This document shows, one piece after another, positions 7,447-14,040 of a stretch of DNA of 15,009 nucleotides. Each line of letters opens with the position of its first letter. Position 1 is the first letter of the stretch. The DNA lies in the NCBI GenBank assembly GCA_005793295.1, contig SXSX01000232.1, positions 1 through 15,009 of the forward strand, in the 5' to 3' direction. Position numbers and translations under genes: made by a program. The DNA is from Burkholderiales bacterium. Its GTDB lineage: Bacteria > Pseudomonadota > Gammaproteobacteria > Burkholderiales > Burkholderiaceae_C. The notes beneath the pieces were generated by a model. That model was not told the origin of the DNA and ran no database searches. It worked only from the letters and a program-made list of their open reading frames with translations.

Positions 7447-8556
7447 ATGCCAAAAATCGCAAAGTTAGAAACCTTCTCCAATGAATTTGTTTGCTTTGTC
7501 AAACTCACCACCGATGCTGGCCAGATCGGTTGGGGACAAACCTCAACGTACAACGCGGACATCACCGCAACCATTTTTCACCGACAAGTTGCACCTTGGG
7601 CCTTGGGTGCAGATGCACTCGATATCAACGCGCTGATGCAAACGATCCAAGAGCGCGAACACAAATACCCGGGCAGTTACCGTTGCCGCGCACTGGCGGG
7701 TTTGGATACCGCGCTGTGGGACCTGCGCGGAAAAATTGAGCGCAAGCCCGTCGTCGAACTATTGGGCGGTCGCGCAAAATCACTGCGGGCTTACGCCTCC
7801 TCCATGAAGCGTGACATCAGCCCCTTGGCTGAGGCTGAGCGTTTGGTGCGCTTGCGCGATACACGCGGCTTTGATGCTTTCAAGTGGCGGGTTGCGGCGG
7901 AATGTGGGCGCGACGTCGATGAGTGGCCCGGACGCACCGAAGAGGTCATTCCTGTTGTTGCCCGCGCATTGGGTCAAGACGTTGCCAAGCTGGTGGACGC
8001 CAACAGCGGATTTTCTCCCGCGCGCGCCATTACGGTCGGGAAAATACTCCAAGCCGAAGGGATCAGCCACTTTGAGGAGCCCTGTCCGTATTGGAATTTT
8101 GAAGAAACCAAACAGGTCACGCAGGCGCTGGATTTGGATGTGACCGGTGGCGAGCAAGACTGGGACATACCCACGTGGCAACGCATGATGGATCAAGGTG
8201 TTGTGGACATTGTTCAACCCGACGTGATGTACATGGGCGGCATGACGCGCACCCTTGAAGTTGCCCACATGGCCGCGCTTGCGGGTTTGCCGTGTACGCC
8301 GCACAGCGCCAATCTCTCCTTGGTCACCATTTGCACCATGCACCTCTTAGGCGCCATCCCCAACGCCGGAAAGTACCTCGAGTTTTCTATCGAAGGGCCG
8401 GACTACTACCCTTGGCAACAAAACCTTTTCTTAGGCGACCCTTTTGCCGTACAAGACGGGAAAGTGCAAATTCCTTCTTCTCCCGGCTGGGGAGTTGAGG
8501 TCAACCCAGACTGGTTAAACGGGGCGAAACACCAACTCAGTGAACTGCAGCGCTAG
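7447..8556 (+). CDS. Enolase-superfamily enzyme (mandelate racemase/muconate lactonizing type)
   Basis: A 369-residue protein with the two-domain enolase-superfamily layout: an N-terminal capping domain (about 1-115) and a TIM barrel. The metal ligands are Asp184 (LVDANSGF), Glu210 (HFEEPCP) and Glu236 (TGGEQD). A His-Asp dyad is visible as Asp259 (QPDVMYMGG) and His286 (CTPHSAN), placing it in the mandelate racemase subgroup. The strand-2 motif is KWR (146-148) instead of KxK, so the second catalytic lysine is Arg. Members of this subgroup are mostly racemases or dehydratases of hydroxy- and sugar acids, and the dyad would suit a dehydratase. ATG 7447 fits the expected N-terminus; no strong Shine-Dalgarno is present. 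It ends tail to tail with the cytochrome b561 gene, sharing CTAG. The substrate is unknown. Confidence 0.88.
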   Translation: MPKIAKLETFSNEFVCFVKLTTDAGQIGWGQTSTYNADITATIFHRQVAPWALGADALDINALMQTIQEREHKYPGSYRCRALAGLDTALWDLRGKIERKPVVELLGGRAKSLRAYASSMKRDISPLAEAERLVRLRDTRGFDAFKWRVAAECGRDVDEWPGRTEEVIPVVARALGQDVAKLVDANSGFSPARAITVGKILQAEGISHFEEPCPYWNFEETKQVTQALDLDVTGGEQDWDIPTWQRMMDQGVVDIVQPDVMYMGGMTRTLEVAHMAALAGLPCTPHSANLSLVTICTMHLLGAIPNAGKYLEFSIEGPDYYPWQQNLFLGDPFAVQDGKVQIPSSPGWGVEVNPDWLNGAKHQLSELQR

Positions 8557-9176
8557 GCAACGGCTACCAACTGCAGATACCAAAAAGCGAAGACCGCCGC
8601 CAATAAAAGCACAGCCACGCTGACCCACACTCGACTAATGCCTTCAGACGCACTTCCTTGTTTGCTACCAGTGACCATGGCGCGGGCTAAATTTTCGCGG
8701 TGCAGACGGCTCGCTACGATCACGCCAACGATGTGTATACCGACAAGGATGAGCATGATGTGTGACGAAACTTCATGCAACTCGGCGACCCACTCTCCGC
8801 CGATCTCGTTGAACGCTGCATAGCCCGTTGCAACGATCGCAATGCCTGACAAAATAAGCAATACGATGGCAACGGCCCCTACGGGGTTGTGCCCTACGAA
8901 GTGCTGTGGCTTCCCGTTGGCCATGGATTTTGCATACCGAACCACGGCTGCCGGGCCTTGCACAAAGTTCGTGAACCGCGCGTAGCGTGTTCCCACTACA
9001 CCCCAAAGCAAGCGAAAGGCAATGAGTCCGCCTAAGGTGTAACCCAAAGTGATGTGAACCAAGCTCCATCGTTCGCTTTCTGATGTGAGGTAAGCCCCCG
9101 CAAAACAAAATACCAAAAGCCAGTGAAAAATGCGCGTGGGGGCGTCCCAGACGCGAATTGACGTTGGTGTTTTCAT
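8553..9176 (-). CDS. Cytochrome b561 family protein
   Basis: A 207-residue inner-membrane b-type cytochrome of the bacterial cytochrome b561 / Ni-Fe hydrogenase b-subunit family. Four main hydrophobic stretches lie near 16-30, 40-62, 98-120 and 138-157, with a fifth near the C-terminus (184-204). Candidate haem ligands are His18 (FHWLL), His41, His134 or His139, and His148. HNPVGA at 96-101 is a common loop of this family. It probably takes electrons from quinol and passes them to the periplasmic cytochromes encoded just upstream. The start ATG 9176 (MKTPTSIRVWDAPTRIFHW) fits the family; the open frame before it overlaps the previous gene. The gap to the dihaem cytochrome stop is 17 bases. 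It is the last gene of the three-cytochrome operon. Confidence 0.93.
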   Translation of the reverse strand: MKTPTSIRVWDAPTRIFHWLLVFCFAGAYLTSESERWSLVHITLGYTLGGLIAFRLLWGVVGTRYARFTNFVQGPAAVVRYAKSMANGKPQHFVGHNPVGAVAIVLLILSGIAIVATGYAAFNEIGGEWVAELHEVSSHIMLILVGIHIVGVIVASRLHRENLARAMVTGSKQGSASEGISRVWVSVAVLLLAAVFAFWYLQLVAVA

Positions 9177-9193
9177 AAATTTTCTTTTCGTTG

Positions 9194-9658
9194 TTATTTT
9201 GGAATGCGAATTTGGTGTTCGCTGAAATTGCCGTCTGCCGCAGCACTGTGGCACGCAGCGCAATTGCCGGGGCCACCCACCGATGCCCGCTTAAAAACGC
9301 TGGGGCTCACTTCATCGTGCTTGCGAATGAACCACGCCGATTTACTAATTCGGTTTTCTGGCGGCACTTCGCTCACACGTTTGTACGTTCCCGCATTGGC
9401 TTCCAGCCATTTTCCGATTTGTGTCACAGTCGCAGTGTCTAAGGATGCGTCGGTTCCGTAGTGTTTTTGCAAACCACCCATGATATTTTTCCAAGCCGGT
9501 GCCGGTAGCATTCCGACAGGGTAGGCCAAGTGACAGGCCGAGCACTCTGCTTTGTATGCGGGCAAAACTGGGACTTTATTCACCGGCGAATCGGCCCACG
9601 CCGCGAATGAAAAAAGTGCGAAAGCAACCGCGACGATCCATTTGTTTTTATATTGCAT
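9194..9658 (-). CDS. Dihaem cytochrome c (DHC type)
   Basis: A 154-residue periplasmic cytochrome. Residues 1-22 form a Sec signal peptide (hydrophobic core, AAWA cleavage site). Two CxxCH haem sites occur, CSACH at 39-43 and CAACH at 133-137. Likely distal His ligands are among His66 (KHYG), His114 (RKHDE) and His148 (EHQIRIP). The architecture and the HQIRIP end match the dihaem cytochrome c family (DHC) known as the partner of SHP in Rhodobacter. It probably relays electrons from the b561 protein to the SHP-like cytochrome. It sits between the two with gaps of 18 and 17 bases, so all three are in one operon. Confidence 0.92.
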   Translation of the reverse strand: MQYKNKWIVAVAFALFSFAAWADSPVNKVPVLPAYKAECSACHLAYPVGMLPAPAWKNIMGGLQKHYGTDASLDTATVTQIGKWLEANAGTYKRVSEVPPENRISKSAWFIRKHDEVSPSVFKRASVGGPGNCAACHSAAADGNFSEHQIRIPK

Positions 9659-9676
9659 GGTCAGAACTTTCTATAT

Positions 9677-10093
9677 TTAAGATTTCAAACTGATCAGCCA
9701 CGCTAAGACATCGGCCTTTTCGCTGGCGCTGCATTCGCGACCCACCACGTCATTGCAGTTGCGACGAAACCACTTTTCGGTTTTGGCGCTATCTGTAAAC
9801 CGATCGGGGTTGAATGCGGGGGCCAGGGGACTAATGCGCTTTTCGGTCTTGGCATGTTTACCCTCTGCCTTTGGGTTAGAGGTATGGCAGGAAGCGCATG
9901 ACCACTCAGCCCCGTGTTTGTTGTTAAAAAAGGCTTGGCCTTGGGAAATTTGCGGGGCCTGCCCAGACTGCGCAGCAAAGACCGCCAATTGTGCGGCAGG
10001 GGTGATGGCATGCGAAGGCGCTGCGATGCATAGAGCGGCTAAGACACTGCCCACAAAGCAGGTCAGAACACGGCGTTTGAGAATTGATTGCAT
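9677..10093 (-). CDS. SHP-type monohaem cytochrome c (DUF1924)
   Basis: A 138-residue exported cytochrome. The signal peptide ends about residue 29 (SHA). A single haem site, CASCH, is at 66-70. The C-terminal WFRRNCNDVVGREC segment (108-121) fits the signature of Sphaeroides haem protein, in which an Asn is the unusual and displaceable sixth ligand and a nearby disulfide closes the loop. Here these would be Asn112 and Cys113-Cys121. SHP binds oxygen and nitric oxide and is reduced by DHC; the physiological role remains debated. The start ATG 10093 has GGAGG four bases upstream, the clearest Shine-Dalgarno in this operon. It is the first gene of the operon, with a promoter-like region upstream. 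Confidence 0.88.
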   Translation of the reverse strand: MQSILKRRVLTCFVGSVLAALCIAAPSHAITPAAQLAVFAAQSGQAPQISQGQAFFNNKHGAEWSCASCHTSNPKAEGKHAKTEKRISPLAPAFNPDRFTDSAKTEKWFRRNCNDVVGRECSASEKADVLAWLISLKS

Positions 10094-10097
10094 AAAG

Positions 10098-10102
10098 CCT
10101 CC
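10098..10102 (-). promoter_or_regulatory. Ribosome binding site of the SHP gene
   Basis: GGAGG on the minus strand, four bases before ATG 10093. It fixes the start of the first cytochrome gene. Confidence 0.7.
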
Positions 10103-10124
10103 ATACCCACGATGGTGGCTTATG

Positions 10125-10153
10125 AAAGTAAACGCTGTGTGAAGTTATGCCAA
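10125..10153 (-). promoter_or_regulatory. Candidate promoter of the cytochrome operon
   Basis: On the minus strand TTGGCA (10153-10148, five of six matches to the -35 consensus) is followed after 17 bases by TACTTT (10130-10125, a weak -10). This would put the transcript start about 25-30 bases before the SHP start codon. The weak -10 suggests dependence on an activator. Judged by eye only. Confidence 0.4.
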
Positions 10154-10158
10154 GCTAA

Positions 10159-10170
10159 GCCAAAGTTGGC
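10159..10170. promoter_or_regulatory. Inverted repeat upstream of the cytochrome operon promoter
   Basis: GCCAA-AG-TTGGC is a 12-base palindrome just upstream of the candidate -35. A third half-site, TGCCAA, is at 10148-10153, forming a larger dyad with TTGGCA 10166-10171 across 12 bases. The two-base centre is too small for a stable RNA hairpin and no T-run follows, so a protein-binding site fits better than a terminator for radA. The regulator is unknown. Confidence 0.35.
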
Positions 10171-10188
10171 AAAGAAATTTCTCAACAG

Positions 10189-11556
10189 TTAGCCCAACCC
10201 GCGAACAATCTCCATGGCTTGTTCAACGCGCTCGACTGCATGAATCGTCATGCCTTCGATCGGTTTTTTAGGAGCGTTGGCTTTAGGAACGACGGCCACA
10301 GTGAACCCCAACTTAGCAGCTTCTTTTAAGCGCTCTTGGCCTCGTGGAGCAGGGCGTACTTCGCCTGCGAGTCCGACTTCACCAAACGCGATAAATCCTT
10401 TGGGCAAAGGCTTTCCGCGTAGCGATGAGGTGATAGACAACATCACCGCCAAATCAGCTGCAGGCTCGCCTATACGTACACCGCCGACGGCATTGATAAA
10501 AACATCTTGGTCCATACAGGCCACACCCGCGTGGCGGTGAAGTACCGCCAACAACATCGCCAAGCGGTCTTTGTCGAGCCCCACGCTTAATCGCCGCGGG
10601 CTTGGGCCGCCGCTGTCCACCAAGGCTTGAATTTCCACCAAGAGCGGGCGCGTCCCTTCGAGCGTGACCATCACACAACTGCCTGGAACAGGCTCTGCGT
10701 GCTGGCTTAAAAAAATCGCGCTCGGGTTGCTCACGCCTTTGAGCCCGCGCTCGGTCATGGCAAACACACCGATTTCGTTAACTGCACCAAAGCGATTTTT
10801 GATGGCGCGAACCAAACGAAATTGGCTGTGCGTATCGCCTTCAAAGTACAACACGGTGTCTACCATGTGCTCCAAAACACGCGGCCCCGCCAACGCGCCT
10901 TCTTTGGTGACGTGGCCCACGAGAACGATGCAAACTCCGCTGGCCTTGGCAGCGCGGGTCAGGTGGGCGGCACATTCGCGTACCTGTGCCACCGAGCCAG
11001 GCGCTGAGGTGAGTTGGTCGGAATATACGGTTTGGATGGAGTCAATGACCGCAACATCAGGCCGAAGCTCAGTCAGCGTTGCGAGAATTTTTTCTAATTG
11101 AATCTCTGCCAACACCTTGACCTGAGAATGGTCTAGGCCCAAGCGGCGCGAGCGCAAAGCGACTTGGGCGCCGCTTTCTTCGCCGGTGACGTACAAGGTA
11201 TTTTTACCCGCGCGCTGCAGTGCGTCGAGCGCTTGCAAAAGCAAAGTGGATTTACCGATACCGGGATCTCCACCGATCAGAACCACGCCGCCTTCCACAA
11301 TACCGCCGCCCAAAACCCGGTCAAGCTCTTCGTGGCCGGTAGGTGTGCGCTCCACATCGCTGGCTTGGATGTCTGACAAAACCGCCACCTCGGCCGTTTT
11401 GGCAAGCGATGCAAAACGATTTTTGACTGCGGAATCGGCGTGTGCGACCGATTCAATCAGTGTGTTCCATGCGCCACAACTCGGGCACTTCCCCAACCAT
11501 TTGGGGCTGGTTCCGCCACAGTCGCTACACGTAAATACGGTTTTATCTTTTGCCAT
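10189..11556 (-). CDS. radA: DNA repair protein RadA
   Basis: A 455-residue RecA-like ATPase that drives branch migration of recombination intermediates. The N-terminal zinc finger is Cys10, Cys13, Cys24 and Cys27 (CSDCGG, CPSCGAW). Walker A is GGDPGIGKS at 95-103 and Walker B ends at Asp172 (VAVIDSIQT). The RadA-specific KNRFG motif is at 253-257. A Lon-protease-like C-terminal domain lacking a proteolytic role covers roughly 280-455. The length matches E. coli RadA (460). The start ATG 11556 is fixed by the zinc finger; no Shine-Dalgarno is visible before it (CGGCCTT). A perfect CTGT-N8-ACAG palindrome lies 14 bases upstream, suggesting SOS control. alr lies 41 bases upstream on the same strand. 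The gene ends 95 bases before the cytochrome operon start. Confidence 0.97.
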   Translation of the reverse strand: MAKDKTVFTCSDCGGTSPKWLGKCPSCGAWNTLIESVAHADSAVKNRFASLAKTAEVAVLSDIQASDVERTPTGHEELDRVLGGGIVEGGVVLIGGDPGIGKSTLLLQALDALQRAGKNTLYVTGEESGAQVALRSRRLGLDHSQVKVLAEIQLEKILATLTELRPDVAVIDSIQTVYSDQLTSAPGSVAQVRECAAHLTRAAKASGVCIVLVGHVTKEGALAGPRVLEHMVDTVLYFEGDTHSQFRLVRAIKNRFGAVNEIGVFAMTERGLKGVSNPSAIFLSQHAEPVPGSCVMVTLEGTRPLLVEIQALVDSGGPSPRRLSVGLDKDRLAMLLAVLHRHAGVACMDQDVFINAVGGVRIGEPAADLAVMLSITSSLRGKPLPKGFIAFGEVGLAGEVRPAPRGQERLKEAAKLGFTVAVVPKANAPKKPIEGMTIHAVERVEQAMEIVRGLG

Positions 11557-11563
11557 AAGGCCG

Positions 11564-11569
11564 ATAATA
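11564..11569 (-). promoter_or_regulatory. Candidate -10 element of radA
   Basis: TATTAT on the minus strand (five of six matches to TATAAT) sits seven bases before the radA ATG and directly abuts the LexA-type palindrome. No convincing -35 stands 16-18 bases upstream. If it is real, the transcript would start almost at the start codon, giving a nearly leaderless mRNA. Confidence 0.35.
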
Positions 11570-11585
11570 CTGTATTTAAATACAG
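11570..11585. promoter_or_regulatory. LexA-type SOS box upstream of radA
   Basis: CTGTATTTAAATACAG is a perfect 16-base palindrome. It matches the CTGT-N8-ACAG LexA operator used by gamma- and betaproteobacteria, with an AT-rich centre as in strong sites. It lies in the 41-base gap between alr and radA, 14 bases before the radA ATG and next to the candidate -10, where bound LexA would block RNA polymerase. Confidence 0.75.
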
Positions 11586-11597
11586 CTTATTTCTAGT

Positions 11598-12686
11598 TTA
11601 TGGATCGACAGTCACCGGCACGCGCTGCGCTAAAGCGCACATGAGCTCATAGCCCACGGTTTGCGCACATACTGCGACCTCATCAATCGGCAAAATGTTC
11701 CCGTTGATTGCGCGGCCCCACAGCGTGACTTCGTCACCAATGCCTGCCTCTGGCGCGAGCGTTAAATCAACAGCCAACATATCCATGCTCACGCGCCCTA
11801 CGGTGCGACTGCGAATGCCCGCAACCAAGACCGGCGTGCCCGTGGGACAAATACGCGGATAGCCATCGGCATAACCGCAAGCCACGATCCCGATGCGCAT
11901 AGCCTCTGGTGCCACAAAGTTGGAGCCATAGCCTACGGTATCGCCTGCTTTTAAGTGTTGGGTGCCGATGATTTCGGCGTTCAAACTCATGGTGGGCTGC
12001 AATTGCCAATGCGCTGCATCGTGCTCAGGGTAGTCTGGCGCACTGCCGTACAGGGCGATGCCAGCGCGAACCCAATCGCCCGGTACAAGGCTGTGGCGCA
12101 AGATGGCGGCACTGTTGTGCAAGGTGCGCTCGCCGGGAAGTTCTGTGCTTGCCGCGTTAAAAGTTTCCATTTGCGCAGTCACTCCCGCCGGTCCGTCGGC
12201 ATCGCTAAAGTGCGCCATCAGTGAAATCTCATCCACTTGGGGCAGCGCATTCAGTCGCGTCCACGCCGAGCGGTATTGCTCAGGCCGAAAGCCCAACCTG
12301 TTCATTCCCACATTCATTTTGAGAAAAACGCGGTGGGGCAGATTGGTTTTATGGGCAGCGAGCATGTCAATTTGGGCCTCGCTATGAACCGTGTGCCATA
12401 AATCCAACCGTGAACACAGCTCTAAATCGCGCAACTCAAAAACACCCTCCAACAACAGGATGGGCCCACGCCAACCCAGCCTTCTTAGGTGCTGCGCTTC
12501 TTCTAAATCAAGCAAGGCAAATCCATCGGCGCCGCGCAAACCTTCAAAGACCCTTTCGATCCCGTGGCCATAGGCATTGGCTTTGACGACAGCCCACACC
12601 CGCGCATCGGGAACAGCAGACTGAACAGCCTGTAGGTTATGACGCAAGGCTTGGGTGTGGATAGTGGCGCGAATCGGACGGGGCAT
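11598..12686 (-). CDS. alr: Alanine racemase
   Basis: A PLP-dependent fold-type III racemase that makes D-alanine for peptidoglycan, 362 residues (family about 360). The PLP lysine is Lys35 in VVKANAYGHG, and the opposite catalytic tyrosine is Tyr272 in CGYADGYPR. GMNRLGFR at 127-134 and SMDMLAVDL in the C-terminal beta domain are typical. The start ATG 12686 precedes MPRPIRATIHTQALRHNL, the normal N-terminus, with a short AGG five bases upstream. It is divergent from lplT with a 65-base shared promoter region. radA follows on the same strand but appears to have its own promoter and SOS box. Confidence 0.97.
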   Translation of the reverse strand: MPRPIRATIHTQALRHNLQAVQSAVPDARVWAVVKANAYGHGIERVFEGLRGADGFALLDLEEAQHLRRLGWRGPILLLEGVFELRDLELCSRLDLWHTVHSEAQIDMLAAHKTNLPHRVFLKMNVGMNRLGFRPEQYRSAWTRLNALPQVDEISLMAHFSDADGPAGVTAQMETFNAASTELPGERTLHNSAAILRHSLVPGDWVRAGIALYGSAPDYPEHDAAHWQLQPTMSLNAEIIGTQHLKAGDTVGYGSNFVAPEAMRIGIVACGYADGYPRICPTGTPVLVAGIRSRTVGRVSMDMLAVDLTLAPEAGIGDEVTLWGRAINGNILPIDEVAVCAQTVGYELMCALAQRVPVTVDP

Positions 12687-12710
12687 GGCCTATTTTGGCA
12701 CTTGCTGGCG

Positions 12711-12719
12711 TGCTATAAC
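12711..12719 (+). promoter_or_regulatory. Candidate extended -10 promoter of lplT
   Basis: TGCTATAAC reads as an extended -10 (TGN then TATAAC, five of six matches). The transcript would start near 12726, about 26 bases before the lplT ATG. A TTGGCA at 12695-12700 is only 13 bases away and is too close to serve as -35. The reverse strand at the same place gives GTTATA, so the alr promoter may overlap it. Confidence 0.45.
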
Positions 12720-12751
12720 CCCTGCACTCTTAGGAAGCGACCACACCACCC

Positions 12752-14035
12752 ATGAAACGCGGCTTTTTTACCATCATGTCGGCGCAGTTTTTCAGCTCGC
12801 TGGCAGACAACGCATTGTTTGTGGGCGCGGTGCAATTACTGCGAAGTTCACAAGCACCCGAGTGGCAACAAGCCGCGCTGGTGCCGATGTTTGCTTTGTT
12901 TTACGTCGTCTTGGCGCCTTTTGTCGGGGCATTTGCAGACGCCTACCCTAAGGGCCGGGTCATGTTGGTGAGCAACGGCATCAAAATTGTGGGTTGTTTG
13001 ATGATGCTTTTTGGTAGCCATCCTTTGATGTCCTATGCCATCGTCGGTTTGGGGGCTGCCGCTTATTCCCCTGCAAAGTACGGGATCTTGACCGAATTAC
13101 TTCCAGCCTCTCAATTGGTCAAAGCCAACGGTTGGATTGAAGGCTTGACGATTGCTTCTATTATTTTGGGCGTGCTCTTAGGCGGCCAAATGGTCGGCCC
13201 AAATATCGCGCCCTATTTGTTGTCACTGGACTTGCCGTTTTTAGAAACCGGCATCGACAGCGCGCCAGAAGCCGCGATCAGCGTTTTAATTTTGGTGTAC
13301 CTCTTAGCCGCTTGGTTTAACACCCGCATTCCTGACACCGGCGTTGCCATGCGCCCCTTGCCGCGCAACCTCGTCAGCCTGCTGCCTGATTTCTGGCAAT
13401 GCAATAAACGCCTGTGGAGCGACAAGCTAGGCCAAATTTCTCTGAGCACCACGACGCTTTTTTGGGGCGTGAGCGGCAATTTACGTTACATCGTTTTGGC
13501 TTGGGCTTCGGTGGCTTTGGGCTATACCGTGACCCAAGCGTCGGCCTTGGTCGGCGTCGTCGCTATCGGCACCGCCGTAGGCGCGGTGGCAGCGTCATTG
13601 CGTATGCGCTTAGAGCATGCAACTTTGGTCATGCCGCTTGGAATTGGCATGGGGATATTGGTGCTTTTATTGAACTTCATCACCAACGTATGGGTGGCGG
13701 CCCCCTTCCTTATTTTGCTCGGCGGCTTGGGTGGATTTTTAGTGGTTCCCATGAACGCTTTGCTTCAACACCGTGGCCACAACTTGATGGGTGCGGGGCG
13801 CTCTATCGCCGTGCAAAATTTCAACGAGCAAGCCTGTATTTTGTTGTTGGGCGGCTTGTACAGCCTGTCCACCGGCATGGGGCTCTCCGCCTTTGGTGCC
13901 ATCAGTGTCTTTGGCATTTTGGTTGCTGGCTTTATGTGGCTGATTAAGCGCTGGCACAGCTACAACTGCCGAGAACACGGTGCGGAAGTGGAACACCTGC
14001 TCGACATCGCACGCAACGACAACCTGCACGGCTAG
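12752..14035 (+). CDS. lplT: Lysophospholipid transporter LplT
   Basis: A major facilitator superfamily protein of 427 residues (E. coli LplT 397) with about twelve hydrophobic segments. LplT flips lysophospholipids, mainly lyso-PE, across the inner membrane for re-acylation. The N-terminal SAQFFSSLADNALFVGAV and the following PMFALFYVVLAPFVGAFADAYPKGRVM fit LplT, as do the GILTELLP and VKANGWIEG segments. In enterobacteria the partner acyltransferase Aas lies directly downstream; here the next gene is an unrelated transporter, so re-acylation must be done by an enzyme encoded elsewhere. The start ATG 12752 fits the family; an AGGA is 16 bases upstream, rather far for a Shine-Dalgarno. The gene ends five bases before the next start. 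Confidence 0.93.
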   Translation: MKRGFFTIMSAQFFSSLADNALFVGAVQLLRSSQAPEWQQAALVPMFALFYVVLAPFVGAFADAYPKGRVMLVSNGIKIVGCLMMLFGSHPLMSYAIVGLGAAAYSPAKYGILTELLPASQLVKANGWIEGLTIASIILGVLLGGQMVGPNIAPYLLSLDLPFLETGIDSAPEAAISVLILVYLLAAWFNTRIPDTGVAMRPLPRNLVSLLPDFWQCNKRLWSDKLGQISLSTTTLFWGVSGNLRYIVLAWASVALGYTVTQASALVGVVAIGTAVGAVAASLRMRLEHATLVMPLGIGMGILVLLLNFITNVWVAAPFLILLGGLGGFLVVPMNALLQHRGHNLMGAGRSIAVQNFNEQACILLLGGLYSLSTGMGLSAFGAISVFGILVAGFMWLIKRWHSYNCREHGAEVEHLLDIARNDNLHG

Positions 14036-14040
14036 CCCTC

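Noticed and set aside
7780..8343. Long antisense open frame opposite the enolase-superfamily gene
   Set aside because: It shadows a gene with intact metal ligands; the translation shows no domain, and such antisense frames are common at this base composition.
5820..10093. GMC oxidoreductase passing electrons to the neighbouring cytochromes c as one system
   Set aside because: The GMC protein lacks a signal peptide, the cytochromes are periplasmic, and the two gene sets are convergent; adjacency alone does not support a link.
10159..10185. Rho-independent terminator for radA
   Set aside because: The palindrome has a two-base centre and no T-run follows on the minus strand, so a stable hairpin terminator is unlikely.
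12695..12719. TTGGCA and TATAAC as a sigma-70 promoter pair for lplT
   Set aside because: The spacing is only 13 bases; the extended -10 alone is the better reading.
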